From Bacteroidales bacterium (lineage in GTDB: Bacteria > Bacteroidota > Bacteroidia > Bacteroidales > UBA932), in assembly GCA_017454335.1 (NCBI GenBank), contig JAFTDE010000040.1, forward strand, positions 1 to 33,380: 33,380 nucleotides of DNA. The letters are read 5' to 3'. Position numbers and translations under genes: made by a program. A model generated the notes under the pieces. It worked only from the letters and a program-made list of their open reading frames with translations. It was not told the DNA's origin and searched no databases. Position 1 is the stretch's first letter; every line of letters begins with the position of its first letter. This document shows positions 33,221 to 33,380 of this stretch, piece by piece.

Positions 33221-33250
33221 TGCTACTCGGTTACAATTCCATTTCACCGC

Positions 33251-33380
33251 TTACAGCGCCTTGATCTGTTCTTCGGACAGGCCAGAATACTTGGCGATGG
33301 TCTCCATGGGGACATGGTCCGCCAGCATCCGCCGGGCGGTGGCTTCGAGGGCCAATCTTTGCCCCTCTTCACGCCCTTCG
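33251..33380 (-). CDS. Rpn/PD-(D/E)XK nuclease-family protein, C-terminal part (runs off right edge)
   Basis: Only the last 42 codons are present. They read EGREEGQRLALEA, then RRMLADHVPMETIAKYSGLSEEQIKAL and stop. The charged EG-repeat helix followed by a 'METIAKYSGLSEEQI' type helical tail is typical of the C-terminus of Rpn-family recombination-promoting nucleases/putative transposases, abundant in Bacteroidetes. The nuclease core would lie beyond the window, so activity cannot be judged. Confidence 0.7.
   Translation of the reverse strand, partial: EGREEGQRLALEATARRMLADHVPMETIAKYSGLSEEQIKAL

Larger units (their letters stand above)
32394..33250. other. Gene-poor decayed region
   Basis: No intact gene was found in these about 850 bp. 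They hold a C-terminal fragment (32621-32767), a propeller fragment (32932-33126), two palindromic repeats and a possible MITE-like element, each listed separately. The stretch 32406-32620 shows only a 7-bp AAATAAT/ATTATTT hairpin (32559-32577) and a 10-bp GACGGCCGTC palindrome (32605-32614). Nothing was recognised in 33130-33199. Confidence 0.6.

Noticed and set aside
32995-33264. 89-codon plus-strand frame near the right edge
   Set aside because: Antisense to the propeller fragment and the Rpn C-terminus, with no recognisable features.

Overview
The window looks like a piece of a high-GC Bacteroidales genome, probably a gut or rumen commensal. Four things point that way. Promoter boxes of the Bacteroidetes type (TAnnTTTG) precede most transcription units. 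Starts lack obvious Shine-Dalgarno sequences. There is a Bacteroidetes-type radical SAM/lipoprotein pair. The carbohydrate-enzyme repertoire and lipoprotein signals fit the phylum. Base composition is GC-rich throughout (roughly 60 percent by eye), except for an AT-richer stretch at the right end.

Region 1 (about 1-12000) is accessory. A minus-strand unit reads GH127 beta-L-arabinofuranosidase, short-chain dehydrogenase, a tiny acidic lipoprotein, then a radical SAM/SPASM enzyme whose start overlaps the lipoprotein stop. Divergent or convergent to it lie a GH31 alpha-xylosidase-type enzyme with a PA14 insert (+), a GH106-like rhamnosidase (-) and a GH43 enzyme (+). Together they look like periplasmic or outer-membrane trimming enzymes for arabinose-, xylose- and rhamnose-bearing plant glycans. 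No SusC/SusD pair or sensor is present. The glycosidase genes alternate in strand, share divergent promoters and are packed end to end (two convergent stops share one CTAG).

Region 2 (about 12000-19720) is housekeeping. The ileS-dksA-like-lspA unit (-) diverges from cvpA-tsaB (+). A separate unit runs greA, HIT hydrolase, thioredoxin-fold lipoprotein (-); that lipoprotein lacks the CXXC site.

Region 3 (19731-31272) is one tightly packed nine-gene minus-strand operon: xseA, xseB, glgB, glycogen debranching enzyme, GT4 glycogen-synthase-like transferase, GH57, glycogen phosphorylase, ribF and a small membrane protein. Spacings run from a 25-nt overlap to a 9-nt gap. It contains synthesis, branching, debranching and phosphorolysis of glycogen, but no glgC.

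Region 4 (31287-33380) is AT-richer and partly decayed. It has an intact 6-bladed beta-propeller lipoprotein, then about 850 bp with a propeller gene fragment, another C-terminal gene fragment, palindromic repeats and a possible 89-bp MITE-like element. The C-terminus of an Rpn/PD-(D/E)XK nuclease-family protein enters from the right edge. No rRNA, tRNA or CRISPR array was seen.
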